From Ilyomonas sp963847085 (GTDB taxonomy: Bacteria > Bacteroidota > Bacteroidia > Chitinophagales > Chitinophagaceae): a stretch of 64,000 nt of DNA. The notes beneath the pieces are model-generated. The model was not told the origin of the DNA. It saw nothing but the letters and a program-made list of their open reading frames with translations, and searched no databases. A program made the position numbers and the translations under genes. The stretch spans positions 186,001 to 250,000 of the forward strand of contig CAWJYO010000007.1 of assembly GCA_963847085.1 (NCBI GenBank), given 5' to 3'. Positions 10,716-20,601 of the stretch are shown in pieces. How positions within the stretch are numbered: position 1 is the first letter of the stretch; every line of letters begins with the position of its first letter.

Positions 10716-13351
10716 CTACTTCTCTATCATTATCCTTTTCGCATCCACATTCCAGCCCTCTACTTCAACCGACACATTATTGTTAGCAGATGGTTTGTAC
10801 TCAATCGTTACCGTTTTGCTTTCGCCCGGTAAAACAGACACATAATTATCGCTGTAAAAAGTGGGCAACACCCGTTGTTGTGTGGTTGCATCAACCAACG
10901 AAATGCGGTTAAAAAAAGCAATCGGTTTGCCTGCCGCATTGGATAAGGTAACGCTTATTTTACCCGCGTTTGTTTTTGCCGCATTTATGGTTAGTTCGGT
11001 TTTGTCCATTTTCTGCAAGCCGCTGTAGTTGCCGTTTGCATCGGGCAGCCAGTATAAATTATCGCTGATAATTTGTTTGTTTACATTCAACAATCGCAAC
11101 ACTACAAAACTGCCTTCATCTTTACCAGCCTCAGCCAATTCTCTGCGAATGGCAAACGTTCTCTTCACCGTTGTAGGCCCAATTTCGGTAAACGTTTGTG
11201 TAAGTAATTTTGAATTGCCCTTCATATCGTACAAAAAAATCTGCAGCATTAAATCTCTCTTCGATTCAAATGTGTTGTTGACAACCATCACCACGCTGTC
11301 TGCTGCGTTCAGCATTACATGCAAAGGTTCTCCGGCAGCGTGCAAGCCATACAAGCCTGCATTCGGATCGAGATAATAATCATACATCTGCCCGCGCATT
11401 GCCGTCCACGGGTTTTGCGTTTTCCAAATGATAACGCCGGTGTACCAATCCCATGCGTGTGATGTAAATCCTTCAATCAATGCACGATATTGGTTGTAGT
11501 TAACCAACTGCGCTTTGGCTGCAAATTCTTTAGCAGTAGCAATGCTTCCGTAAGCAGCTACATAATTATCATAACCAATGTATTTATGATAATCCCAAAT
11601 GGAATCTACCGTTGATCTGCCATTGGCAAATTGCGGAACCCGCATGTTGCTGTCGGGAATGAAACGTTGCAGCGAAGTATAATCGTTCAAGCCTACCGAG
11701 CCTACTTCAGAATTGAATGGAAACGTGCGGTTGGCAAAAAATGTTTTGGTGTTTTGAATGCCATACGGACCATCGCCATTGCCACCTAAAAAGTTGTACG
11801 ACATGCTATCGGAATTGGAATAATCAACAAACCATCTTGTGCCATCCAGTTGGGGCAACAAGGAATCTTTTACCGAATGAAAAAGATCTTCCGGCAACGT
11901 AATTTCATTGCCGCCACACCAGATAGCAAGCGAGGGATGATTGCGGATTAATTTGATGCCATCGGCTGCAGAAGCGATATACAAAGCATGGTCGTCAGGA
12001 TACTGTCTGCGTGTCCATTGGTCATCTTTTTTAGCATCATCTACCCAGCGACCATTGCAATCGCCCGAGCCCCAAAAATCCTGCATTACCAACAAGCCAT
12101 ATTTATCGCAGGCATCGTAAAATTCGGGTCTTTCCAAAATGCCGCCACCCCACACACGAATGAGATTTAAGTTCATGGTTTTATGAAACCGGATTTCTGC
12201 ATCATAGCGTTCTTTCGAGAAGCGAAGCATGGCATCAGAAACAATCCAGTTGCCACCTCTTATAAATATTTTTTGTCCGTTCACTCTTATCTCTCTGCTG
12301 CGTGTTGTGTTGTTCCATTCGGCTTCAATTTGCCTCACACCAAACGATAGGTTTTCACTATCAGAAACCACTGCGTTGTTGGTGATAAACTGAACTTTGG
12401 TATTGTACAAATTCTGTTCGCCATACGTGTTGGGCCACCATAGTTTGGGGTTGCGCAAAACATAATTGGGCAACGAAACAGCAAGCGATGAATGTGCAGG
12501 TACAGTAATGCTTTTAGAAACTGGTATCAGCCGCCAATGTTATACAACAGCCTGCCACTCACCGGAAAATTAATGGCGTTTTCTACTTCGGCAGAAAGCT
12601 GAATAGTAGCAGGTTGTTGTGCGCCGGTTGGCATTCGCACGCCGGGCACCCCAGTTACTACATGAATATTTTTTACATTGATGGAGCCTGTTTTTTCGAT
12701 GAATACTTTATCCCAGATACCGGTGTTTCTGTCGCGTATTGGCTGAATCCAATCCCAGCCTGCAACGTATTGCTGCGTGATGTTTTTAGCAATGGTTCCA
12801 TCTCCGCCCTGACCACCATTTGCGTTGCCTACAAAATCGGGCGGATGAACAATTACCGCCAACCGGTTCATGCCGGTTTGCAAAAGGGAAGTAATGTTGT
12901 AAGTCTGGCTTAAAAACATGCTTTTGTGCAGCGTTTCGTTTAGTTTGGTTCCGTTAAAATATACATCACAGCTATAATTTACGCCGCGTAAATAAAGCCA
13001 GAATTGCTCGCCATTCGTTGGACTTTGTTCTACAAAATCGTTCACAAACCAATACGTATATTTTTCTTTTCCGGCATCATAAATATCTGGAATGAGTTTG
13101 TTGTTCATGCCATAAAACGGATCAGGAATTTCTTTGTTGGCAAGCATTGTGGTAAGCACCGTGCCTGGCACAACAGCAGGTTGCCAACCCTGCAAAGTAT
13201 TGGATGGAATGGAAAGTTGTTCGCCGGTTTGTTGCACCGCAGAAGCTTGTTTGCATTGCCAGCCGCTGGTCAGTTCATAGCGGTTTTGTGCTTTTGTTTT
13301 TACAACAAAAAAGAGAAAACCCAACAAAAGAAAACGATACATATTCATCAC
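10716..13351 (-). CDS. GH2 beta-mannosidase-like glycoside hydrolase, one frameshift
   Basis: An exported retaining exo-glycosidase of family 2. The N-terminal 274 residues hold a signal peptide and the jelly-roll sugar-binding domain (GWQPAVVPGTVLTTMLANKE, LRGVNYSCDVYFNG). The rest holds the immunoglobulin-like domain and TIM barrel. In the barrel, the Glu in WCGGNE is the expected acid/base and the Glu in NSEVGSVG the expected nucleophile. NPKLWWPNTYGEQNLY is typical of beta-mannosidases and exo-glucosaminidases. A frame change near 12535 separates the two parts; joined they give about 878 residues, a normal length. The gene faces the fucosidase tail to tail, with a foldback repeat between them. 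With the fucosidase and SusCD it suggests use of a mannose- and fucose-containing glycan, but exact specificity is unproven. Confidence 0.85.
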
Positions 13352-13574
13352 ATAAGAAGCAAAGAATGGTAAAATAAATTTTCGATGGCAAAATAAGCAA
13401 TGATGTGTGATATTGGGAGAAAGAAAGTTGGAAAGTAGAATATCGTCTGGGTGATGTGAAGCAAGAAAGATTCAGAGTTTGTTTTTACGCATTATTCGAT
13501 GCCTTCCGTTCAACATATCGTCTTATTTTATTTGATAGATGAGCCAAAACTTAACATCTGCGGCAAGCAAGTGT

Positions 13575-14177
13575 TTAATTTATCTTTTTCCAAATGTCCT
13601 TCAATGGAGTATGCGAATTTGCTAAAGAATCTAAAAGCATCCTTCCTGTTTTTGCATCGTGATTAACCATTTTCATTTGTCCTTTATCAAAAGTCATAGT
13701 CGTGGTTTCATTAAAACTTTTACTATAATCTTGCCCTTCCTTCCATAACCAAATACTAAAAAGCTTATTTTTTTCACTGGTTGCTTTTGTATTGCTATTA
13801 TCATAGTCAAATGAAATTGCAATCAGTGCATAGTCTTGCATGTTAGCTGATCCCGGATGAATTTCGGGATCGCATAAATCAACACCATAATAAGTTACAT
13901 TAAACACTGGTAAATCTGCATGTACCGTATCCATATATCGCATAGACATTGTAACGTAATCATAGATAGATAAGTTCTGTGCGTGGTTTTTATCCACAAG
14001 CAAATTATCCGAGTAAACATTTCTTATACCGGTTCCTCCCACACCATCTCTCGACAGGAAAGTGAGTTGTTTCGTAGAGTCTACTTTCGAACGACAGTCT
14101 CTTGAACAGCCTGAAAGAAAAGTCAGACAGTAAATTAAGCTAATAAATGTATATCTCATGTTTGTTTTTGGTTTCAA
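13575..14177 (-). CDS. Hypothetical lipoprotein
   Basis: I do not recognise this protein. It has 200 residues from ATG 14177, or 194 from an in-frame ATG at 14159 that gives a cleaner signal peptide. A lipobox LSGC near residue 24 points to a lipoprotein. The mature part contains GGTGIRNVYSDNLLV and CDPEIHPGSANMQDYALIAIS, with no motif known to me. It stands alone, about 220 bp from the mannosidase and 57 bp after the pabB stop on the same strand. A YAAAAACAAA word (coding strand) lies at 14161-14169, directly before the second ATG, which fits an A-rich translation leader if that start is used. Confidence 0.6.
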   Translation of the reverse strand: MKPKTNMRYTFISLIYCLTFLSGCSRDCRSKVDSTKQLTFLSRDGVGGTGIRNVYSDNLLVDKNHAQNLSIYDYVTMSMRYMDTVHADLPVFNVTYYGVDLCDPEIHPGSANMQDYALIAISFDYDNSNTKATSEKNKLFSIWLWKEGQDYSKSFNETTTMTFDKGQMKMVNHDAKTGRMLLDSLANSHTPLKDIWKKIN

Positions 14178-14234
14178 TATCGTTTCTTAAAGAGGATGAT
14201 ACTATACTTTAAATCAAATTTCTCCACTTTGTTT

Positions 14235-15527
14235 TTACCCAATCTTCAACGCTTTCCTCATCGCTTCGCCTTTCAACAAACATTCATTGTATTCTTCTTC
14301 AGCATCACTCCCAAACGTAATGGCACCACCGGTTTGGAAAGAAAGATAGCGCGTGCTTTCGTTGTACAAAATGGTTCGGATGACAACATTAAAATCCCAG
14401 TTGTTTTCGGGCGAAATATAACCAATGCTGCCCGAATACAAGCCGCGTTTTGAATGTTCATATTCATCAATCAACTGCATCACTCTTCGCTTTGGTGCAC
14501 CCGTCATCGAACCCATGGGAAACAAAGCCTGCAACGCATTAGCGATGTTTATATCTTCATCTACTTCACCTTCAATGGTGGTAATCATCTGGTGCACTTG
14601 AGGATAGGAATACACACCAAACAACTCACTAACGGTTACGCTTCCACGCCTGCAAATCTTGCTCATATCGTTGCGCACCAAATCGGCAATCATCACATTT
14701 TCAGTTTTGTTTTTGCCACTATTTTGAAGGCTTTGCTTTAATTCATTATCCAATGTTTCATCATCCAGATTTCTTTTTGCAGTTCCTTTTATCGGTTGCG
14801 AAAGCAAGCGGTTGTTTTGTTTTTGCATGAATCGTTCAGGGCTTGCACACAACGCATATTTATCATTCAATTTATAAAAAGCTGAAAATGGTGCGGGAGA
14901 AATTTTAGAAAGATGATGATAAACTTCTATCGGGTTGATGTGCGCATCTTCACAAAAGGCCTCAGTACAAAAATTCATTTCATAACAATCGCCGCGCAAA
15001 ATGTGTTGTTTGATTTTACTGATGATTGAAAGGTATTCTTCTTTAGGGATGCGCTGTTGCAACACGAGCTTTTTATTAGTGAAAACATCATTTTGAAAAT
15101 GGCTTTCCATCACTACTCTATACACATCTTCCGGCTTTTCCGTTCTGCTTTCTATGGTTAGCACATTGCCCCGCAACAACAATATTATTTTGGGTTGAAA
15201 GAAAAATAAATCAGGAAATTGGAGCTTGTCAGTATATGAAGAAGTAAGACCTTCTATTTCATTTTTTACATCATAACCGGCATGACCAAACAGCCAGTTG
15301 CCACGATGTTGTTGCGTGAAAGAAGCCAGGCCAGAAAGCGCATCTTTTTCGGGCAAAAACAAATCGCCTGCATCAGCAGCGGCGATGCAATCGTAAACCG
15401 AATATTTGTTTTTATACTGATGATTGTTCATAAAGCAACAGATGCTAAACCGGTTTGCCCAGTTTAGCATCTGTTGCTTACAAAGAGATGCATCACCTAT
15501 GCGGAATGATGCGGTGTTGCGCATCAT
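14235..15527 (-). CDS. pabB: Aminodeoxychorismate synthase component I
   Basis: Converts chorismate with ammonia from PabA to 4-amino-4-deoxychorismate for folate synthesis. The 430-residue protein is a chorismate-binding enzyme. PIKGTAKR near residue 245 carries the Lys that serves as nucleophile in PabB; anthranilate synthases have PIAGT here, which supports PabB over TrpE. Other hallmarks are ENVMIADLVRND, GSMTGAPKRRVMQLIDEYE, RGLYSGSIGYISP, and the C-terminal TGGAITFGSDAEEEYNE. Start ATG is 15527 or 15524. The first 35 residues include a segment encoded by an 18-bp perfect inverted repeat (15433-15479). No pabA or pabC gene is adjacent. Confidence 0.92.
   Translation of the reverse strand: MMRNTASFRIGDASLCKQQMLNWANRFSICCFMNNHQYKNKYSVYDCIAAADAGDLFLPEKDALSGLASFTQQHRGNWLFGHAGYDVKNEIEGLTSSYTDKLQFPDLFFFQPKIILLLRGNVLTIESRTEKPEDVYRVVMESHFQNDVFTNKKLVLQQRIPKEEYLSIISKIKQHILRGDCYEMNFCTEAFCEDAHINPIEVYHHLSKISPAPFSAFYKLNDKYALCASPERFMQKQNNRLLSQPIKGTAKRNLDDETLDNELKQSLQNSGKNKTENVMIADLVRNDMSKICRRGSVTVSELFGVYSYPQVHQMITTIEGEVDEDINIANALQALFPMGSMTGAPKRRVMQLIDEYEHSKRGLYSGSIGYISPENNWDFNVVIRTILYNESTRYLSFQTGGAITFGSDAEEEYNECLLKGEAMRKALKIG
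15433..15479. repeat. Perfect 18-bp inverted repeat inside the 5' part of pabB
   Basis: Arms 15433-15450 and 15462-15479 are exact reverse complements with an 11-base loop (AAGCAACAGATGCTAAAC with GTTTAGCATCTGTTGCTT). The hairpin lies about 50 bases downstream of the pabB start and would form in its mRNA. It ends one base before an alternative in-frame ATG at 15431. Confidence 0.85.
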
Positions 15528-15545
15528 GAAATGTAGAGAAATGGC

Positions 15546-15977
15546 TTAAAAATCATCATCATCGTCAAAGCCGCCGCCTTTATCGTTGTTGAACAAGCCA
15601 AATTCTTTAAAGTCGTCGTCCAGCTTAAAATCATCGTCATCATCGCCTTTCTTGCTTCCTTTTTTAGGGCTGGCTGAACCGCTTTTGGCTTTTGATTTGG
15701 GTATATCAAACTCATCAAAATCAGGGTCCCAGCTATCTTCCTCGTCAGGCTTATTCCAGGTATCTTCCACTTCTTCCACATCTTCTTCTTCTTCGTCATC
15801 ACCCAGCTTTGACGATGCTTTTTTAGCAGATGATTTTGTTACAGGCTCAACATCTTCATCATCTAAATCGTCATCATCTTCCCTTTTCTTTTTCGCGGGA
15901 GAAGGTTTCTTTTCTTCTTTTTCAGTTGCCGCTTTTGTTGTGCGGCCTGTGCTTTTTTTGTTTGCAGATTTTGCCAT
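15546..15977 (-). CDS. Low-complexity acidic/lysine-rich protein
   Basis: A 143-residue protein from ATG 15977 (MAKSANKKS); an upstream ATG at 15995 is less likely. It alternates basic blocks (KKPSPAKKKRE, KSAKASSK-like runs) with long Asp/Glu runs (DDDDLDDEDVE, EEEEDVEEVED) and ends in FDDDDDF. No folded domain is evident. Such proteins in Bacteroidota are often annotated only as hypothetical. Resemblance to RNA polymerase delta-type acidic tails or nucleoid-associated proteins is only compositional. It is followed 18 bp later by pabB and preceded by purA on the same strand. The long Ser-rich frame on the opposite strand is a shadow of this composition. Confidence 0.7.
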   Translation of the reverse strand: MAKSANKKSTGRTTKAATEKEEKKPSPAKKKREDDDDLDDEDVEPVTKSSAKKASSKLGDDEEEEDVEEVEDTWNKPDEEDSWDPDFDEFDIPKSKAKSGSASPKKGSKKGDDDDDFKLDDDFKEFGLFNNDKGGGFDDDDDF

Positions 15978-16053
15978 AATTCCAAAGATTAACAACGTAA
16001 AATTTCAACGAGTTTTTCAATCAGCAAAAAAAATTTTTAGTGCCAGACTGTAT

Positions 16054-17316
16054 TTATAAAATGATAATTTGTTCTCTGCCCGGGCCATTAGAAATGTACT
16101 TTACCGGCGCGTTGATGTACCCGTTAATAAACGAAATATAGCTTGACATAGCGGGCGGCAAATTCGCTGCATTTTGCAGGTGGGTTGAATCGCAATGCCA
16201 GCCTTCAAATGTTTGGTAAACAGGTTTTATGTTCACCTTCATCATTTGAAAAGGAACTTCCTTTTTTTCTTCGCCGTTAATGTTGTAAGCCGTGCACATA
16301 TCCAGTGTTTCAAAGCTGTCCAGCACATCGGCTTTGGTCATTACCACCTGGGTTACACCATTAATCATACACGAATATTTTAGGGCCACCAAATCAATCC
16401 ATCCGCAACGGCGCGGCCTACCGGTGGTTGCTCCATATTCATTGCCAATCTTGCGCAGTTCTTCGCCCGTTTCATTTTCCAGTTCGGTTGGAAACGGACC
16501 GCTGCCAACCCGTGTGCAATACGCTTTCGTAACGCCTAACACTTCTTTTATTTGTTGCGGTGCAACACCTAATCCTGTGCATACGCCGGCCGAAATGGTG
16601 TTGGAAGAAGTAACAAAAGGAAACGTGCCAAAATCAACATCCAGCATACTGCCCTGTGCGCCTTCTGCTAATATTTTTTTGCCTTCCGAAATATGGTTGT
16701 TGATGAAGTATTCGCCGTTTACAATTTTTAGGGAACGAAGAAATTCTATCGCTTCAAAAAACTCTTCTTCCCAGGCCGAAATGTCTTCATTAAAATGATG
16801 GCTGTCTAATATTTTCTGATGTTTTAAACGCAGTTTGATGTAATCGGTAACAAAGCTTTTGGTGAGAATATCGCCAACGCGCAACGCGTTTCTCCCCGTT
16901 TTATCCATGTAAGCCGGGCCGATGCCTTTTAAAGTAGAACCGATTTTGCCTTCACCCTTCGATAGCTCGGAAGCCCTGTCTAATGCGCGATGCGTAGGTA
17001 CAATGAGGTTGGTTCGTTCGGCAATAAACAGGTTTTGTTTTACATCAATTCCAAACTTGGCAACCGTTTCGCATTCGCGTTTCAACGTAACAGGGTCGAG
17101 CACCACGCCGTTACCAATAAGGTTCACTGTATTCTGATGAAAGATGCCGGAAGGAATCTGGTGCAGCACTATTTTTTTACCCTCAACATACAGCGTATGA
17201 CCAGCGTTGGGTCCGCCCTGAAAGCGGGCAATCACATCATATTGCGGAGCAAAATAATCTACAATTTTTCCTTTGCCTTCATCGCCCCATTGCAAGCCTA
17301 AAATAACATCAACCAT
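16054..17316 (-). CDS. purA: Adenylosuccinate synthetase
   Basis: Catalyses the GTP-dependent first step from IMP to AMP (IMP + aspartate to adenylosuccinate). The 420-residue protein has the N-terminal GLQWGDEGKGK loop with the catalytic Asp at residue 12, GPNAGHT with the catalytic His at residue 40, GIGPAYMDKTGR, EGAQGSMLDVDFGTFPFVT, GVTKAYCTRVGSGPFPTE, and TTGRPRRCGWID near the C-terminus. All are hallmarks of bacterial PurA and the length is normal. The frame is intact. A TACATTTG promoter box lies 24 bp upstream (17340-17347, minus strand). Confidence 0.96.
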   Translation of the reverse strand: MVDVILGLQWGDEGKGKIVDYFAPQYDVIARFQGGPNAGHTLYVEGKKIVLHQIPSGIFHQNTVNLIGNGVVLDPVTLKRECETVAKFGIDVKQNLFIAERTNLIVPTHRALDRASELSKGEGKIGSTLKGIGPAYMDKTGRNALRVGDILTKSFVTDYIKLRLKHQKILDSHHFNEDISAWEEEFFEAIEFLRSLKIVNGEYFINNHISEGKKILAEGAQGSMLDVDFGTFPFVTSSNTISAGVCTGLGVAPQQIKEVLGVTKAYCTRVGSGPFPTELENETGEELRKIGNEYGATTGRPRRCGWIDLVALKYSCMINGVTQVVMTKADVLDSFETLDMCTAYNINGEEKKEVPFQMMKVNIKPVYQTFEGWHCDSTHLQNAANLPPAMSSYISFINGYINAPVKYISNGPGREQIIIL

Positions 17317-17339
17317 TGTTTTCTTTTTTGGTAGAACGG

Positions 17340-17347
17340 CAAATGTA
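17340..17347 (-). promoter_or_regulatory. Promoter -7 box (TACATTTG) of purA
   Basis: On the minus strand this reads TACATTTG, an exact match to the Bacteroidota -7 consensus TAnnTTTG, 24 bp before the purA ATG. The -33 TTG element was not fixed with confidence. Confidence 0.6.
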
Positions 17348-17459
17348 AAAGCATGATTTGGTTTTAGAGGAAATGAATGAAGAAAAGCGAATTTTTAAGA
17401 ATTTGGAATCACCAAAGCGCAAAGAGAATAAGATACACAAAGAGAGATATTTGTTTGAA

Positions 17460-17722
17460 AATAGAGCATCGCGTCATTCCGCAAGACCTGTCCCGACGTG
17501 TCGGGATGCCCTCAACACGATGACAGAAATGATAATCAGACTAACGAGGGCTTTGTGCGGAATCTGATGATTGATTAATAGAATTATTGAATTAATAAAG
17601 CAAGTTTACGACACATAATTTGTTCAAATTGTAAAGAGCAGATTCTGCACAAAGCCGCCCGCAATGACGAAATATGTGCAAAACCAAACGGCGATATTTG
17701 CGTAATGACGCGATGCTATATT
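17460..17722. repeat. Foldback element (copy 2)
   Basis: This fills most of the 432-bp gap between purA and the isomerase gene. The outer arms (AGCATCGCGTCATT near 17465 and AATGACGCGATGCT near 17703) are inverted. The inner arms (GGGCTTTGTGCGGAATCTG near 17548 and CAGATTCTGCACAAAGCC near 17639) match those of the copy at 10461-10685. An additional small hairpin (TCCCGACGTGTCGGGA) sits in the left arm. No coding sequence is seen. Confidence 0.8.
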
Positions 17723-17748
17723 TTCAAGATGATCCACTATTAAAATCA

Positions 17749-18663
17749 TTACACAAAACTATCGGCATCTCTATATGCCTTTACCAGCGCAGCTTCACCT
17801 TCTTTACCCGGAATAGAGTTACCATGCTCCATACCGAGTACACCTTTGTATCCCTTTTCATAAATATGTTTGAAGATGTTTTTATAATTCATTTCGCCGG
17901 TGCCGGGTTCGTTTCTTCTAGGGTTATCGCCAATTTGAAAATAAGCAATTTCATCCCAGGCATCATCCATGTGTTTGATGATGTCGCCCTGGTTGCGCTG
18001 CATGTGATACATGTCGTACAAAATTTTGCAACTCGGGCTGTTCACTGCTTTGCAAATTGTATAAGTCTGGTCTGATCCTCTCAAAAACAAATCAGGCGTA
18101 TCGCTCAATGGTTCCAGCACCATAACAATATTATGCGGTTCCAATATCTCGGCTCCTTTTCGTAAAGCTGTTATCACATTGGCCGTTTGCATATCAATCG
18201 AACGGCTTCTATCAAAATCGCCGGGCACTACCGTTATCAAGGTTGCGTTTACTCGCTTGGCTACATCAACCGCCTGACGGCAACCTTTTAAAAAAATCTC
18301 GGTGTATTCAGGTTTTCCTGTGGCTAACGAGTTGGCGCCATTACCGCCTTTGTCCAGCACAAACACGCCCATCTTCATTCCCAGCTTCGCCATTGCGTTG
18401 CCAATCTTTTCCTGCATATCGGCGGGCCGCCCGGTCATGCCGTTGTCTTCCATCGCTCTGAAACCAATATCGTAGGCATATTTTAGCTGGTCAATAAAAT
18501 CGGCACCGGCAGTGTTTTTAAACATACCGTCATGAATGGCATAGTTCAAATGAAACGGCGTTTCCGCTGCTTTGTTTTTATCCCTATTTGCTCTTGCCAT
18601 AGTTGCCGTTAACAAAGAAGCGCCGGCTAATGCCGATTGTTGCATGAAGTGTCTGCGTTGCAT
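17749..18663 (-). CDS. Hydroxypyruvate isomerase-like TIM-barrel protein with exported leader
   Basis: A 304-residue member of the xylose-isomerase-like TIM barrel superfamily, closest to hydroxypyruvate isomerases. The leader QRRHFMQQSALAGASLL resembles a Tat signal, so export is likely. Candidate metal ligands are the Glu in VLEPLS, the Asp in ILYDMYHMQ, the residues around FQIGDNPRRNEPGTGEMNY, and the Glu in GMEHG. These follow the order expected in the family. It stands alone between a foldback element and etfA on the same strand. The actual substrate is not predictable. A YAAAAACAAA word lies 57 bp upstream (18720-18728). Confidence 0.82.
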   Translation of the reverse strand: MQRRHFMQQSALAGASLLTATMARANRDKNKAAETPFHLNYAIHDGMFKNTAGADFIDQLKYAYDIGFRAMEDNGMTGRPADMQEKIGNAMAKLGMKMGVFVLDKGGNGANSLATGKPEYTEIFLKGCRQAVDVAKRVNATLITVVPGDFDRSRSIDMQTANVITALRKGAEILEPHNIVMVLEPLSDTPDLFLRGSDQTYTICKAVNSPSCKILYDMYHMQRNQGDIIKHMDDAWDEIAYFQIGDNPRRNEPGTGEMNYKNIFKHIYEKGYKGVLGMEHGNSIPGKEGEAALVKAYRDADSFV

Positions 18664-18758
18664 ATCGTTAGTTTATAAAAGTGAACAATTTATCATCGCA
18701 GATAACTCTGCGGGGTAAGTTTGTTTTTACTGAAATTTTTATGTAATCATCAATACTT

Positions 18759-19725
18759 TTACGCCCCTTTAAGCTTTTTAATTTCTTCCGTTAGTTTCGG
18801 AACCACTTCAAACAAATCGCCTACAATACCATAATCAGCCGCTTTAAAAAACGGGGCTTCGGCATCTTTGTTTATTACCACAATTACTTTGCTTCTATTC
18901 ACGCCGGCAAGATGTTGTATCGCTCCTGAAATACCCAAAGCAACATACAAAGTTGGCGAAATCTGAATACCAGTTTGCCCCACATGTTCATGATGCGGAC
19001 GCCAGTGCGCATCGGCTACCGGGCGGCTGCAGGCCAGTGCTGCATGAAGCGCATGAGCCAAGTCTTCCACCATGCCCCAGTTTTCTGGTCCTTTCAAACC
19101 ACGGCCACCACTCACCACAATATCGGCTTCGGTTAGGGGCACTTCGCCACTCACTTTGTTAGTGGCAGTTACTTTTACTTTTGCCCCAATTTCAACCCGC
19201 AATTGATACTACTTCGGCTTGTGCATTGCCAGCCTCTTTTACGCCAAAACTATTGGGTGTAAGTGTAATGATTTTAATGGGCGAAGTAATGTCAACATTG
19301 GCAAAAGCTTTTCCCGAAAACACCGTTTTGCGAACCACAAAACCGCCTTCCGTTTTGGGCAAGCCGGTAACGCCGGTTACTAAGCCCGCTTTTAGTTTTG
19401 CTGATAAACGAGGAGCCACGGCTCTGCCCGTTTGGTTATGCGAAAAAACAACAACCGTGGCACCGCTTTTAGCAACAGCTTCTGCTACAGCAGTAGTGTA
19501 TGCCTGTGCGTCAACATGGGCAAACACATCGCCCGCGACCAAAAATGTTTTTTCAATGCCATACTTGCCTAATGAGGTTGCTTCTTCATTCGATACATTG
19601 CCCAACACTACTGCATTGGCAGATGTATTCATTTGCTTCGCCAGGGCAACGCCATACGATAAAGCTTCGAAAGAAGATTTGCTAATATGACCTTCCGCAT
19701 GGTCAACAAATATGAGAACAGACAT
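18759..19725 (-). CDS. etfA: Electron transfer flavoprotein alpha subunit, one frameshift
   Basis: The FAD-carrying subunit that passes electrons from acyl-CoA dehydrogenases to the quinone pool. The N-terminal part (177 residues from 19725) starts MSVLIFVDHAEGHISKSSFE. The C-terminal part (to 18759) has the FAD-binding pattern GGRGLKGPENWGMVEDLA, GQTGIQISPTLYVALGISG and AIQHLAGV, then FFKAADYGIVGDLFEVVP. A one-base shift near 19197 joins VVSIAG to VEIGAKVKV. The joined product, about 320 residues, is of normal length. Because this is a single-copy central gene with all motifs intact, the break is probably a sequence error. It lies 112 bp after etfB on the same strand, and a repeat hairpin fills the gap. 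Confidence 0.9.
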
Positions 19726-19730
19726 AATTC

Positions 19731-19840
19731 TGATTTATGATTTTTGAATGAGTAATTTGTGATTTAGAAGATGATTTATGAATGCGATTTCATCAATGAA
19801 ATTACAATCACAAATCATAAATCCGAAATCATAAATCTTA
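19731..19840. repeat. Hairpin of degenerate ATTTATGATTT units between etfB and etfA
   Basis: The left arm holds TGATTTATGATTT and TAATTTGTGATTT. The right arm holds AATCACAAATCATAAATC and AAATCATAAATC, its inverse. The same unit recurs near 46890, 47030, 56330 and 58110, always between genes. Confidence 0.7.
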
Positions 19841-20581
19841 AATAACTTTCGCTTCTTCGTGCAGCAAACGCACGAGTTCAGCAACATTATCGGCAGGCAC
19901 CAGCTTCACTCCGGCTTTCGGTGCAGGCAATTCGTAGCTTTCAATTTTGGTGAGTGTTTCAACCGCAACCGGCTCTACCACTTTTAATGGCTTGGTACGT
20001 GCCGACATAATGCCGCGCATATTGGGAATGCGTTGTTCTGCTACACCTTTCTGGCAACTTACCACAACAGGCAATGCCACTTCATCCACTTCTTCACCAC
20101 CTTCTATTTCGCGTGTTACAACGGCTGTTGTGCCATTCAACTCAAATTTTGTTGCCAGCGAAATATACGGCAAATCCAAAAGCTCAGCCACCATGCCGCC
20201 AACCGCAGATGCATTATAATCAATGGTTTCTTTGCCGGTAAAAATCAAATCGTAATTACCGCTTTTAGCTACTTCAGCAATTTGCGAAGCCACATAAAAA
20301 CTATCATCGCTTTGTGCGTTTACTCGAATGGCTTCATCGCCGCCTAAGGCCAACGCTTTGCGGATAATAGGTTCGGTGTCGGCACCACCAACGGTTATTA
20401 AATGAATAATGATAGAAGCATCTTTTTCTTTCAACTCAATGGCACGCACCAGCGAGTACCATTCGTCATACGGATTAATAATCCATTGCACACCAGCTTC
20501 TTCAAACTTCGTGTTGTTGTCTTTAAAAGCAATCTTCGAAGTTGTATCAGGTGTTTTGCTGATGCAAACCAAAATTTTCAT
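19838..20581 (-). CDS. etfB: Electron transfer flavoprotein beta subunit
   Basis: The AMP-binding partner of EtfA. The 247-residue product starts at ATG 20581 (MKILVCISKTPDTTSKIAF); a longer frame upstream is not coding. Hallmarks are NPYDEWYSLVRAIELKE, the ETF beta signature region LPVVVSCQKGVAEQRIPNMRG followed by IMSARTKPL, and GKETIDYNASAVGGMVAELL, which binds AMP. The frame is intact. A perfect TATATTTG promoter box lies 21 bp upstream. Together with etfA it probably forms one transcript. No acyl-CoA dehydrogenase gene is adjacent. Confidence 0.95.
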   Translation of the reverse strand: MKILVCISKTPDTTSKIAFKDNNTKFEEAGVQWIINPYDEWYSLVRAIELKEKDASIIIHLITVGGADTEPIIRKALALGGDEAIRVNAQSDDSFYVASQIAEVAKSGNYDLIFTGKETIDYNASAVGGMVAELLDLPYISLATKFELNGTTAVVTREIEGGEEVDEVALPVVVSCQKGVAEQRIPNMRGIMSARTKPLKVVEPVAVETLTKIESYELPAPKAGVKLVPADNVAELVRLLHEEAKVI

Positions 20582-20601
20582 GCACAATTTTTTAAGAAGG
20601 G

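Noticed and set aside
15586..16059. A 157-residue Ser-rich frame on the plus strand
   Set aside because: It is the antisense shadow of the Asp/Glu/Lys-rich gene at 15546-15977; TCATC runs mirror GATGA codons.
17358..17567. A 69-residue frame in the purA-isomerase gap
   Set aside because: It runs through the foldback element and has no homologous feature; the composition is that of the repeat.
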